NCBI RefSeq assembly: GCF_001514115.1
Contig: NZ_KQ948480.1
Span: 22,569-86,568 of the forward strand
Direction of reading: 5' to 3'
Length of the DNA stretch: 64,000 bases
DNA from: Streptomyces olivochromogenes
Lineage (GTDB): Bacteria; Actinomycetota; Actinomycetes; Streptomycetales; Streptomycetaceae
Shown here: piece after piece, positions 45,159 to 52,427 of the stretch
Layout: each line of letters begins with the position of its first letter
Numbering within the stretch: position 1 is the first letter of the stretch
Translations under genes and position numbers: made by a program
Notes under the pieces: generated by a model
What the model was told of the DNA's origin: nothing
What the model saw: only the letters and a program-made list of their open reading frames with translations
The model's database searches: none

Positions 45159-45563
45159 TCACCTCGCCCGGCCGTGCGGGAAGTGGTCGGCGAACATCGG
45201 GAGGCCGCTTGCGGACTCGGCGCGGGTCGCCTCGTCCTCCCAGACGTCCCAGTGTTCGGCCAGTCTGCCGTTCTCGACACGCACCACGTCGGCCACGACG
45301 GAGGCGGTCTCGCCGGTGCCTGAGAACCGGCCGTAGAACATCACGTAGTCGCCCTCGGCGACCGCGAGTTGGTTGTCGTAGCGCAGGGCGGCGGGCAGGG
45401 CGCGAACGAGGTTGAACAGACCCTCCCGCCCCGGCGGGATGTGCCGGCTGTGCTGAAGGTAGTCCTCGGACCAGAACTCCTCCGCGGCCGCGTAGTCGCG
45501 CTTGCCGAAGAGTGTGTCGAAGGCCGTCAGAACGAGTTCTTTGTTCTGCTCAGGTGTGGACAT
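45159..45563 (-). CDS. SnoaL-like NTF2-fold protein
   Basis: A 134-aa protein: NKELVLTAFDTLFGKRDYAA, FWSEDYLQHSRHIPPGREGL, ALRYDNQLAVAEGDYVMFYG, VVADVVRVENGRLAEHWDVW. These mark the SnoaL/ester-cyclase-like NTF2 fold, with the HWD tail typical of the predicted SnoaL-like aldol condensation enzymes. ATG 45563. Upstream in the operon is the LLM oxidoreductase, downstream the MDR reductase. Confidence 0.88.
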   Translation of the reverse strand: MSTPEQNKELVLTAFDTLFGKRDYAAAEEFWSEDYLQHSRHIPPGREGLFNLVRALPAALRYDNQLAVAEGDYVMFYGRFSGTGETASVVADVVRVENGRLAEHWDVWEDEATRAESASGLPMFADHFPHGRAR

Positions 45564-45618
45564 GCCGTGCTCCAGAGGATGATTGTCATGTGTGCCTCGG
45601 GCGTCGTCACCTGTGCGG

Positions 45619-46524
45619 CTACGCACTCTTCGCGCTGACGTCGGCGAGGCGGCGCCACTGGGTGAGCGGCGGCGTCTCGCCTTCCTCGGCGGTGATGAGC
45701 TGCAGGGCCAGGTGGTCGGCGCCGGCGGTGTGGAACTCGGTCAGGCGGTCGCTGATCGCGTCGTCGGTTCCCCAGGTCACCAGGGAGGCGACCAAACGGT
45801 CGCTGCCGCCGCCGGTGAAGTCGTCAGCGGTGAAGCCGAGGCGTTCGAAGTTCGTGGTGTAGTTGGGCAGCCGGAGGTACAGCTCGAGGAAGTCGCGTGC
45901 GACGGCACGTGCCCGGACGGGGTCGTTTTCCAGGACCACGGTGACCACGGGAGCCAGGAGCGGTCCGTCGCCCAGGACCTCCCGGGCCTGCTTGATGTAT
46001 TCGGGGGTGACCATCGCGGGGTGGGCGCCGACGGCCCGGTCGCGGGCGAGACGCAGCATCTTCGGTCCGAGCGCCGCCAGGATCCGGCGGTCGGCCGGGA
46101 CGGGGGTGGCTGCGTTGTCGAGGGCGTCGAGGTAGCCGACCATCGTCGAGTAGGGCCGCTGGTAGTTCTGGGCCAGCTGGGCGTGGCTTGCGCCCAGGCC
46201 CAGGAGGAACCGGCCGGGGTGGGTTTCCTCCAGCTCGGCTCGCTGCCGGGCCACCGTGGCGGCGTCCTCGTGCCAGATGTTGAGGATGCCGGTGGCCAGG
46301 GCGATGCGTTCGGTGGACCCGGCGAGCGCGGCGGCGTGGTGCACGCTGCTGTTGCCCCCGAGCCAGATGACGCCGAAGCCGAGTTCTTCCAGCTCGGCTG
46401 CCGCGCGTCGCCGTTGCTCTTGAAGTGCCGGGTCTTCGGAGCGCAGTTCGTGGCTGAAGATTCCGAAGCGGCCCAGGGACTGCTGCGCTGACTGTCGCGG
46501 TGCGGTGCGAGGTGCGGAGTGCAT
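45619..46524 (-). CDS. LLM-class F420/flavin-dependent oxidoreductase
   Basis: A 301-aa luciferase-like TIM-barrel oxidoreductase: LGRFGIFSHELRSEDPALQE, AAELEELGFGVIWLGGNSSV, ERIALATGILNIWHEDAATV, FLLGLGASHAQLAQNYQRPY and ILAALGPKMLRLARDRAVGA. It fits the probable F420-dependent LLM subfamily of actinomycetes. It leads the minus-strand run LLM-SnoaL-MDR-SDR, spaced 55, 6 and 108 bp. Substrate unknown. Confidence 0.9.
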   Translation of the reverse strand: MHSAPRTAPRQSAQQSLGRFGIFSHELRSEDPALQEQRRRAAAELEELGFGVIWLGGNSSVHHAAALAGSTERIALATGILNIWHEDAATVARQRAELEETHPGRFLLGLGASHAQLAQNYQRPYSTMVGYLDALDNAATPVPADRRILAALGPKMLRLARDRAVGAHPAMVTPEYIKQAREVLGDGPLLAPVVTVVLENDPVRARAVARDFLELYLRLPNYTTNFERLGFTADDFTGGGSDRLVASLVTWGTDDAISDRLTEFHTAGADHLALQLITAEEGETPPLTQWRRLADVSAKSA

Positions 46525-46790
46525 CGTTTATTCCCTAACAGGATGAATGCGTTATTCGTGCTGCCGATCTGTGTGGGTGGACCTCCCCTGGCCCGGAGGG
46601 GTGTCATGCCGTTCACCGGGCCGGTCGAGCCGCCGCTGCCGCGGCTCGGCCGAGGACCTGGAATTCGGCCTCGCCTCTGGCGACCTGAATTCCTGGTCAT
46701 CAGTCGGCTGTGTTTCTCTCATCCGGGCAGGTGGGGGAGTGGGTCTGGCCGGCCGAGAGACAAGGGGCGGAACAGTCGCTGATGCTGGGA
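46525..46790. other. Intergenic, no gene seen
   Basis: Between the LLM gene start and the truncated SDR copy; holds the LLM promoter region but no clear hexamers. Confidence 0.35.
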
Positions 46791-47095
46791 CCCGGACCAG
46801 GCGCTGGTGAAGGCGGCGATCAACGCCCTGCCGGAGAGATCGAGCGGGCCGACATGGACGGCGTCGTTCCCGGCCGCCTTGCGGATGCCGGTCGCGGAGT
46901 GCTCGCCGACGTCCGTGCTGCGGACCGCGAAGATGACCAAGGCGTCGGCGCTCGCGAGGGCACGGGCGGTTTCAGTGCGAGACCCGACGCGGCGCCGGTG
47001 ACGACCGCCTGCTTGTCTGAGAGGTCGACGCCCTCGATGACCTCGGCGGCCGTCGACCCTTCTCCGAAGGGAGTCTGGATGAGCGTGGACGTCAT
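46791..47095 (-). pseudogene. Truncated duplicate of the SDR gene
   Basis: ATG 47095 opens MTSTLIQTPFGEGSTAAEVI, then EGVDLSDKQAVVTGAASG. It shifts frame at about 46977, continuing as TETARALASADALVIFAVRS and GNDAVHVGPLDLSGRALIAA. It matches residues 1-100 of the intact SDR at 43044-44030 at roughly 80-85% of bases and then stops matching. A partial duplication that has lost its active site. Confidence 0.75.
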
Positions 47096-47135
47096 GGCCT
47101 CGAGTCCTGGTCACTGATCGGCCGCCTGTTCCTCA

Positions 47136-48023
47136 TCAGCCGTACGGTGCCTGGGAGGGGGCGGCCTCGTGTGTGTTCGTCGGTGTGGTCCAGCTGGCGA
47201 GCAGGCGGAGTGTTTCCGCGGAGGCGGAGCCGGGTTCGGTGGTGTAGAGCACGATGCTCTGGTCAGGATCGGCGGGTAGAGCCAGCGTTTCGTAGGAGAG
47301 GGTGAGTTCGCCGACCACGGGGTGAACGAGGCGTTGGGTGCCGTGGGCGCACTGGTCCACGCGGTGGCCGGCCCACCAGGTGGAGAACTCGGGAACCTTG
47401 ATGGACAGCTCCCCGACGAGTTCGTTCAGCAGGCGGTCGTCGGGATGGCGTCCGGAGGCCAGGCGCAGACTGGCGACGAAGGTCTCCGCGACCCGGTCCC
47501 AGTCCTGGTACAGGTCACGGGCGGCGGGGTGGAGCAGTACGAATCGGGCGAGGTTGCGGTCTCGGTGCGGCAGTGCGTCGAAGTCCGTGATCAGCTGTCT
47601 GGCCAGGTGGTTGGCGCCCAGGACGTCACTGCGGTGGTTGATGACGACGGCCGGTGAGACGTCGTTCAGGACGTCCAGCATCTGGTGGATCGGCTGCCGC
47701 ACGCGTGGTGCGCGGGCGGGACTGCTCCGGTGGCGTCCGGGTGTCCTGGGTCGGGCGAGTTCGAAGAGGTAGCCGCGTTCGGTGTCGTCCAGGCGCAGGG
47801 CGCGGGCGACCGCCTCCAGCACCGTCTCCGAGACGTGAGGGTGCCGGCCCTGTTCGAGGCGGGCGTAGTAGTCCGTACTCACCCCGGCCAGATGTGCGAC
47901 TTCCTCGCGGCGCAGTCCGGGCACCCGGCGCGCGCCGCCGCTGAAAGCCGCCCCCGCGTCCTCGGGACGCAGACGGGCCCGCCGCGAGCGCAGGAAGTCC
48001 CCCAGTTCGCCGTTGTCGTTCAT
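47136..48023 (-). CDS. XRE regulator with MmyB-like domain (paralogue 2)
   Basis: A 295-aa protein, equal in length to the regulator at 41981-42868 and differing mainly in the linker (TPGRHRSSPARAPRVRQPIH) and the C-terminal tail. The HTH (GELGDFLRSRRARLRPEDAG, LRREEVAHLAGVSTDYYARL) is practically identical, so both should bind the same DNA. Divergent from the MBL-fold gene and followed by the SDR pseudogene. ATG 48023. Confidence 0.92.
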   Translation of the reverse strand: MNDNGELGDFLRSRRARLRPEDAGAAFSGGARRVPGLRREEVAHLAGVSTDYYARLEQGRHPHVSETVLEAVARALRLDDTERGYLFELARPRTPGRHRSSPARAPRVRQPIHQMLDVLNDVSPAVVINHRSDVLGANHLARQLITDFDALPHRDRNLARFVLLHPAARDLYQDWDRVAETFVASLRLASGRHPDDRLLNELVGELSIKVPEFSTWWAGHRVDQCAHGTQRLVHPVVGELTLSYETLALPADPDQSIVLYTTEPGSASAETLRLLASWTTPTNTHEAAPSQAPYG

Positions 48024-48364
48024 GCGGCCAGTGTGCTCCCCGTAGCGGCGTGACGGGCCGGTGAAGGTGGACCAGTCAGACCTAGGTTCAGATGGGCGCC
48101 CTTGGAGCGTTCACGCACACGCAAAGCAGGCCATGCTGGATGAAAAGCGACGACCTTCTCCCGTGAGGATGCCAGAGGAAGCCAGAAGGCCTCCCTGCAC
48201 CGGGCAGGAGAAAGGAGCGGCTGTCCTGCACCGGCCCGCTGTCGCCTCGAAGACCGCGTTGCCGCAGGCCAGGCCCGAGCCAGTCCTCACACGGCCCCTT
48301 GGAACCCCATCACAGGACACCCCTCCGCCCCAGCCCTGGGGCGGGCCACCCGAAGGAGATCACC
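48024..48364. other. Divergent regulatory region XRE2 / MBL gene
   Basis: Contains the conserved box 48068-48090 close to the XRE start. The remaining 270 bp before the MBL gene show no other gene. Confidence 0.45.
48068..48090. promoter_or_regulatory. Conserved box upstream of XRE regulator 2
   Basis: Read on the minus strand: TGAACCTAGGTCTGACTGGT plus CCA. It is the twin of 41916-41940 with one substitution in 23 bases. Position relative to the start codon is similar in both (about 41-65 bp). Confidence 0.6.
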
Positions 48365-49273
48365 ATGACCGAGTTCGCGCCTGTACCCGACTTCGCCCTG
48401 GGCCCGGACATCCCGGAGTCCGGGTATGTCGTGCAGGACCTGGGCGGTGGTGCCCACTTCGTCACCCAGGGGATGATCAACACGATGTTCGTGGAGACGA
48501 AGAACGGTGTCGTCCTCGTGGACGCCTCACCGTTCCTGGGGGACAAACTGCTGGAGGCGATCGAGTCGGTCACCCCCAAGCCGGTCACCCACCTGATCTA
48601 CAGCCACGCGCACGCCGACCACATCGGGGCGGCTCACCTGCTGAAGCGGGACGGCCTGAAGATCATCTCCCATGAGATCACCGGCGAGTTCATCAAGGAG
48701 GTCAAGAACGACGACCGGCGTCCCCTGCCCACCGAGACCTTCAGCGGCCGGCGCAAGGAGATGGACATCGACGGGGTGCGGTTCGTCCTCGACTACACGG
48801 GAGACTGGCATCAGGCCGGCAACCTGTTCATCCACCTGCCGGAGCTGAAGCTCATGGGAGCCATGGACAGCTTCACTCCGAAGAGCGCGCCGTTCTTCCG
48901 CCTGTACTTCTCCGCGCATGTGCCCGCGTACTTCGACGCCATGGACCAGTTGCTGGAGTACGACTACGAGACCATCGTCACGGGCCATATGGCGCTGCCC
49001 GGTACGCCCGAGGACGTGGCGACGAACCGGGAGTACATCCGGGACCTGCGCGCCGCTGCTTCCGAAGCGCTGCGCACGGTCGACATGAAGGAAGCCTCGG
49101 CCGCCGCCAAGGTGCCGGCCGACAACAAGCAGGCGGAAATCAAGGTCTGGATGGATGCGGTCACCGCCCGCGCGGCCGAACTCATGCCGTCCTGGGAAAA
49201 GCGCCTGGGAGGAACCGACATCTTCCTCTCCGACAACCTCAACGCCACCGCGTGGAGCGCCTTCATCGACTAG
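48365..49273 (+). CDS. MBL-fold metallohydrolase
   Basis: A 302-aa metallo-beta-lactamase-fold enzyme. The metal motif is IYSHAHADHIGAAHLL (HxHxDH), with further ligands in YTGDWHQAGNLFIHL and TIVTGHMALPG. ATG 48365 is preceded by GAAGGAGATCACC, an excellent site. It hydrolyses an ester, thioester or lactone; substrate open. Divergent from XRE paralogue 2, which probably regulates it. It is followed 74 bp later by the mycothiol-type protein. Confidence 0.9.
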   Translation: MTEFAPVPDFALGPDIPESGYVVQDLGGGAHFVTQGMINTMFVETKNGVVLVDASPFLGDKLLEAIESVTPKPVTHLIYSHAHADHIGAAHLLKRDGLKIISHEITGEFIKEVKNDDRRPLPTETFSGRRKEMDIDGVRFVLDYTGDWHQAGNLFIHLPELKLMGAMDSFTPKSAPFFRLYFSAHVPAYFDAMDQLLEYDYETIVTGHMALPGTPEDVATNREYIRDLRAAASEALRTVDMKEASAAAKVPADNKQAEIKVWMDAVTARAAELMPSWEKRLGGTDIFLSDNLNATAWSAFID

Positions 49274-49347
49274 GACGACGCCTACGAATGAGGGGCGAAC
49301 CGCGGTGATTGCGTTCGGCGCAGTCGACTTCGAAGGAGGGTTGCCGC

Positions 49348-49956
49348 ATGCTGCCGGCGACGAAGGTGGAGCAGTTGGCGCAGAGCATCGATCTGGTCGT
49401 GGACGCTGTGCGCGGTGCACCGGTCGATCAGTATCACAACCCGACGCCGTGTTCGGCGTGGACGGTGAAAGACCTCGTCAATCACATCGCGATGATGCTG
49501 CTGATGACGAGAGACGCGGGCACCCGCACGGCATCGGATCCGGGCCTGCTGACCGCGAGCCCGGTGCCACTCCTCGCCGGGCGGCCGGAGTCCGAGTGGG
49601 CGTTGCTCCTGGCCGGCGCGGCGGAACCGGCGGCCAGGGCCTGGTTCGAGCCGGCAGCGTGGGAGGGTGAGGCGGGCCTCGGCGGACCGCCCATGCCCGC
49701 GACCGCGCTCGGCGGGATCCTCATCGCCGAATTCACCGTCCACGCCTGGGACACGGCGGTGGCCACCGGACAACCGCTCGCCGTACCCGCGGCCTTGGCC
49801 GAAGCCACGTTCGCGACATACTCGCGTGAGGCACCCCGCATGCGCGGTCTCGGCCTTCTGGGTGACGAAGTACCCCAAGACGCAGACGCACCCGCGCTCG
49901 ACCGCGCACTGGCCCTCACTGGCAGGAACCCCCGATGGACACCAGCGGCGCATTAG
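49348..49956 (+). CDS. TIGR03086-type metal-binding protein (DinB/MDMPI fold)
   Basis: A 202-aa helical protein: VEQLAQSIDLVVDAVRGAPV, PTPCSAWTVKDLVNHIAMML (the first metal His), then LIAEFTVHAWDTAVATGQPL (second His region) and a C-terminal LGDEVPQDADAPALDRALAL. This matches the mycothiol-dependent maleylpyruvate isomerase N-terminal fold of actinomycetes, i.e. a thiol-linked transferase or isomerase. AAGGAGGG precedes ATG 49348. Same direction as the MBL gene, probably one transcript. Confidence 0.88.
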   Translation: MLPATKVEQLAQSIDLVVDAVRGAPVDQYHNPTPCSAWTVKDLVNHIAMMLLMTRDAGTRTASDPGLLTASPVPLLAGRPESEWALLLAGAAEPAARAWFEPAAWEGEAGLGGPPMPATALGGILIAEFTVHAWDTAVATGQPLAVPAALAEATFATYSREAPRMRGLGLLGDEVPQDADAPALDRALALTGRNPRWTPAAH

Positions 49957-50549
49957 GGTGTGCCCGACGGTCCACCGGGGCCTTCATCGCCGGCGAACCT
50001 TCCTGCCTCGCGTACGGCTGGTGCATCGATCACGCGTTCCTGCGCACACTGCGCGTGCTGACCGCTCAACTTGGCGTCGAAGCAACCATCCGCGAAGAGG
50101 ACGTCAACGTCATCGCCATCCTCAGCGGCCACCACAACGGACGGCGTGTGGTCTGCTTCCTGCGTCAACGTGGCCTCTTGAAGCCCCGGCCGGTGACCAA
50201 TGCGGAACTGGTCCGTGCCCGGAAGCTTGTCGACTCTCTGTCTGGACCGTTCGCCGACGCGGTTCACATCTGGATCGACGTTCTCCTCGGCCAAGGCAGC
50301 CGATCCAACCCCGCTCTCGCCTCCGGGACGATCTACGTCTACGTCTGGAACGTGGCCCCGATCCTGACCGTCTTCGAGCGGGTCGGAATCAGCGCCAGCA
50401 GGCTGCGTCAGGACCCCATCTACGACGAAGCCCGGCACTCTGCCGACCCTGTCCATCTGATACGCATGTTCGGGCTGGCGACGTCGACGGCCATGAAGTA
50501 CGTCATGGCGGCGCACCCCGACATGCAGGCCGATCCGATTCAACCCTGA
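49935..50549 (+). CDS. Hypothetical protein, possible recombinase-type C-terminus
   Basis: A 204-aa frame overlapping the previous gene by 22 bp. Visible segments: AFLRTLRVLTAQLGVEATIR, ALASGTIYVYVWNVAPILTV and a tail SADPVHLIRMFGLATSTAMK with YVMAAHP. The tail resembles the end of Streptomyces integrase-like proteins (DPxHLxRxFG..TAMxYV). No catalytic Arg/Tyr set is convincing. Start uncertain; it may be the 3' piece of a larger gene fused onto the preceding one. Confidence 0.4.
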   Translation: MDTSGALGCARRSTGAFIAGEPSCLAYGWCIDHAFLRTLRVLTAQLGVEATIREEDVNVIAILSGHHNGRRVVCFLRQRGLLKPRPVTNAELVRARKLVDSLSGPFADAVHIWIDVLLGQGSRSNPALASGTIYVYVWNVAPILTVFERVGISASRLRQDPIYDEARHSADPVHLIRMFGLATSTAMKYVMAAHPDMQADPIQP

Positions 50550-50633
50550 GGAATGTGCGTCACCAGTTGGTACGGGCGAACGTGCCGATCCGAGTGCCGC
50601 CATGGTCTGACCGGCCGATACCCTGCGCCAGTG

Positions 50634-51170
50634 ATGACCGCCGATGATCGCCACTTTCCAGATGCACTTGCCGCCGCGCTCGCTGTCCCCTTCAGCTACG
50701 ACGCCGGTGACGGGGTTGATTTCGAGCCCTTCCCCCGCTTCCTGTCTGCTCACGAGACCACTGACTGGATTCACGCATGGACCGGAAACACGGAACTGAC
50801 CGGTGACGATTTTCGGGTGTTCGGGCAGAACGGCTCCGGAGGATACGCAGCGTTCTGGCTTGTCCGCCGTAATGAGGATCTTGCCGAGCAGCCCATCGTC
50901 TTCCTCGGCTCCGAGGGTGAGACGGCCGTCGTCGCTCGAGACTTGGCCGACTTCCTGTGGCTGCTTGCGGGCGGCTACGGCCCCTTCGAAGCGATCCCCG
51001 CTTTCACTGACACATACGAGTCCGACTGGCGTCCGCGACCCATCCCGGAGCGTGCCGCCATCGCCGAACGCTTTGCCTCCCAAGGCCGACGCCCGCCTGC
51101 CGACGTGATCAAACTGGCCGCCCAGGAGTTCCCTGACTTCGAGAACACGATTGACCAGCTGTGTCGCTGA
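50634..51170 (+). CDS. SUKH (SMI1/KNR4)-like immunity protein
   Basis: A 178-aa protein: FPDALAAALAVPFSYDAGDG, DDFRVFGQNGSGGYAAFWLV, PIVFLGSEGETAVVARDLAD and FLWLLAGGYGPFEAIPAF follow the strand order of the SUKH superfamily, including the GxGG..A.W and VFLGSEGE motifs. SUKH proteins neutralise diverse nuclease and other polymorphic toxins. No toxin gene is intact nearby; the following region holds another possible immunity gene. ATG 50634. Confidence 0.7.
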   Translation: MTADDRHFPDALAAALAVPFSYDAGDGVDFEPFPRFLSAHETTDWIHAWTGNTELTGDDFRVFGQNGSGGYAAFWLVRRNEDLAEQPIVFLGSEGETAVVARDLADFLWLLAGGYGPFEAIPAFTDTYESDWRPRPIPERAAIAERFASQGRRPPADVIKLAAQEFPDFENTIDQLCR

Positions 51171-51265
51171 GTAACCGACCTGTAGCACAGTAAGAGCCAA
51201 GGGTATGCACGCACAGCCGTGCCCTGAGTTGCCGCCAACTTGAAGTCCCAGGTCAAAGGGTTGGT

Positions 51266-51418
51266 GTGATCGGCTCTCTGGGTACTCGTGCTAGTCGTGG
51301 GCGGGAGTCCGCGGAGAAGATCGTCTGTCAGCACGGTTGGGTCGAAGAGAAACGCGATGCAGCAGCGTCGGCGGATGTGCGAGCCTTCTTTTCCCAGACG
51401 CCGACCGAGAAACTCTGA
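51266..51418 (+). CDS. Small ORF (50 aa) coupled to the next gene
   Basis: GTG 51266 opens VIGSLGTRASRGRESAEKIV, then CQHGWVEEKRDAAASADVRA and FFSQTPTEKL. It stops at TGA 51416-51418, which overlaps the next ATG as TGATG. No ribosome-binding site is clear. The tight overlap is how toxin C-termini are often joined to immunity genes, so this may be the 3' end of a lost toxin. No toxin family is recognised. Confidence 0.35.
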   Translation: MIGSLGTRASRGRESAEKIVCQHGWVEEKRDAAASADVRAFFSQTPTEKL

Positions 51419-51927
51419 TGACCCGCGATGACGCCCTCAAGCAGCTCAGCCACATCGCGCGCGAGCGGGCATTCGGTAGGCACGTCGGGTCCGACCGGCT
51501 CATCCAGGCAGGGCTTGACGCACTCATTGCCGAGGTCGAGAGTCCTTCTCTCGCCATGTTGGCCGGCCTCCTCCGGAGCGAGGAACCCGAAGCGCCAGCG
51601 CTCTTCGACCAGGTACTGGAGGAGCTGGGACTGCTCTTCCATCCGCCCGCCGACCCTCGGGCCGCAAAGTGTGCGATGGCCCACTGGATCGCCGGTCAGA
51701 TAGCCGTCGGAACCCTGGATCCCGCCACCGGCACCCACCTCATCTGGGCAGACATCGCCGTCGACCTCGGCTACCCCGAAGAGCTGCAGTCCCTCGTCTC
51801 ATGCGCTCTCAACCTGGACGAATGGGAGGAGAACTGGGGAGTCTCCGTCGAGGAGCTCAACAGGGAAGCAATCGAGGCGGCGAAGCAGTTCCTGCGCAAG
51901 AGGCCGGCAGCAGAAGCGGGGAGTTGA
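51418..51927 (+). CDS. Helical protein, possible immunity protein
   Basis: A 169-aa mostly helical, acidic protein: DDALKQLSHIARERAFGRHV, RLIQAGLDALIAEVESPSLA, ALFDQVLEELGLLFHPPADP, HLIWADIAVDLGYPEELQSL. No family identified with confidence. Acidic helical proteins of this size next to a SUKH gene are often polymorphic-toxin immunity proteins, which is the reason for the guess. Translationally coupled to the small ORF before it. Confidence 0.5.
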   Translation: MTRDDALKQLSHIARERAFGRHVGSDRLIQAGLDALIAEVESPSLAMLAGLLRSEEPEAPALFDQVLEELGLLFHPPADPRAAKCAMAHWIAGQIAVGTLDPATGTHLIWADIAVDLGYPEELQSLVSCALNLDEWEENWGVSVEELNREAIEAAKQFLRKRPAAEAGS

Positions 51928-51978
51928 CCGTCCGGTTCTTGCCCGCTGCGGTTCGGTCGCCTCCTACGATTCTGTGCA

Positions 51979-52166
51979 TGCTGGATCCCGAACTGCTGGA
52001 ACGGATCACCGCGCGCCGTGCGGAACTGGACGAACTCGAAGAACAGTTGGCCAAGCATCTGGCAGAGGTGCGGGCCGAGGGGGACGAACTCGCTGTCGCC
52101 GAACGTGTCCTTGAGCGGGTTAGCGAGCAGCTCGCCGACGAACGCGCCCAGGCTGTGCCGACCTAG
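51979..52166 (+). pseudogene. Coiled-coil N-terminal stump of a Streptomyces wHTH protein
   Basis: ATG 51979 gives 62 codons: MLDPELLERITARRAELDEL, EEQLAKHLAEVRAEGDELAV, AERVLERVSEQLADERAQAV. This is the heptad-rich N-terminus of a small protein family common in Streptomyces whose members continue into a winged helix. Here it ends at TAG 52164-52166 inside CCTAGG, where it collides with the dnaE2 stump, so the wing is gone. Confidence 0.6.
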
Positions 52167-52316
52167 GCGAAGTGGACCGTGCCCGCGACGGTGTCCCGGT
52201 CGGTCAGGGCGAGCGTCGTCATCCCGCGCTCAACGGCGCGCTGCACGAGCGTGTGGGGGAGCGAAGCGCCGTAGCGGGCCGAGTAGCCGGAGGCGACGTG
52301 CAGATGAGTCCCCGGC
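52163..52316 (-). pseudogene. dnaE2: dnaE2 N-terminal stump
   Basis: The minus strand reads PGTHLHVASGYSARYGASLP, then HTLVQRAVERGMTTLALTDR and DTVAGTVHFA before a stop in CCTAGG. This is the start of the PHP domain of the error-prone DNA polymerase III alpha subunit (family pattern FxHLHxxSGFSxRYGASHP...ALTDRDTLAG). About 48 residues remain of roughly 1,100; the start codon is also lost on the side of the repeat array at 52324. Confidence 0.7.
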
Positions 52317-52323
52317 CGCTGTG

Positions 52324-52363
52324 ACTCGCAGCGATAGTTGGCCACTCGCAGCGTTAGTTGGCC
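52324..52363. repeat. Left terminal array, two 20-bp units
   Basis: ACTCGCAGCGATAGTTGGCC (52324-52343) is directly followed by a copy with one change (A to T in GATAG/GTTAG, 52344-52363). The units recur in inverted form after the MurJ gene (54138-54180). Multiple short repeats inside inverted ends are a hallmark of IS21-type elements. No istA/istB genes are present. Confidence 0.65.
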
Positions 52364-52427
52364 ACAAAGGCGCCCTGAACCCCGAGGCCCCTCCAGCCAG
52401 GCGAGGTCCGGATCGTAGATTGTGCCC

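Noticed and set aside
40524..49273. Biosynthetic gene cluster
   Set aside because: Several oxidoreductases and SnoaL-like proteins occur, but no PKS, NRPS, terpene synthase or other core enzyme is present in the window.
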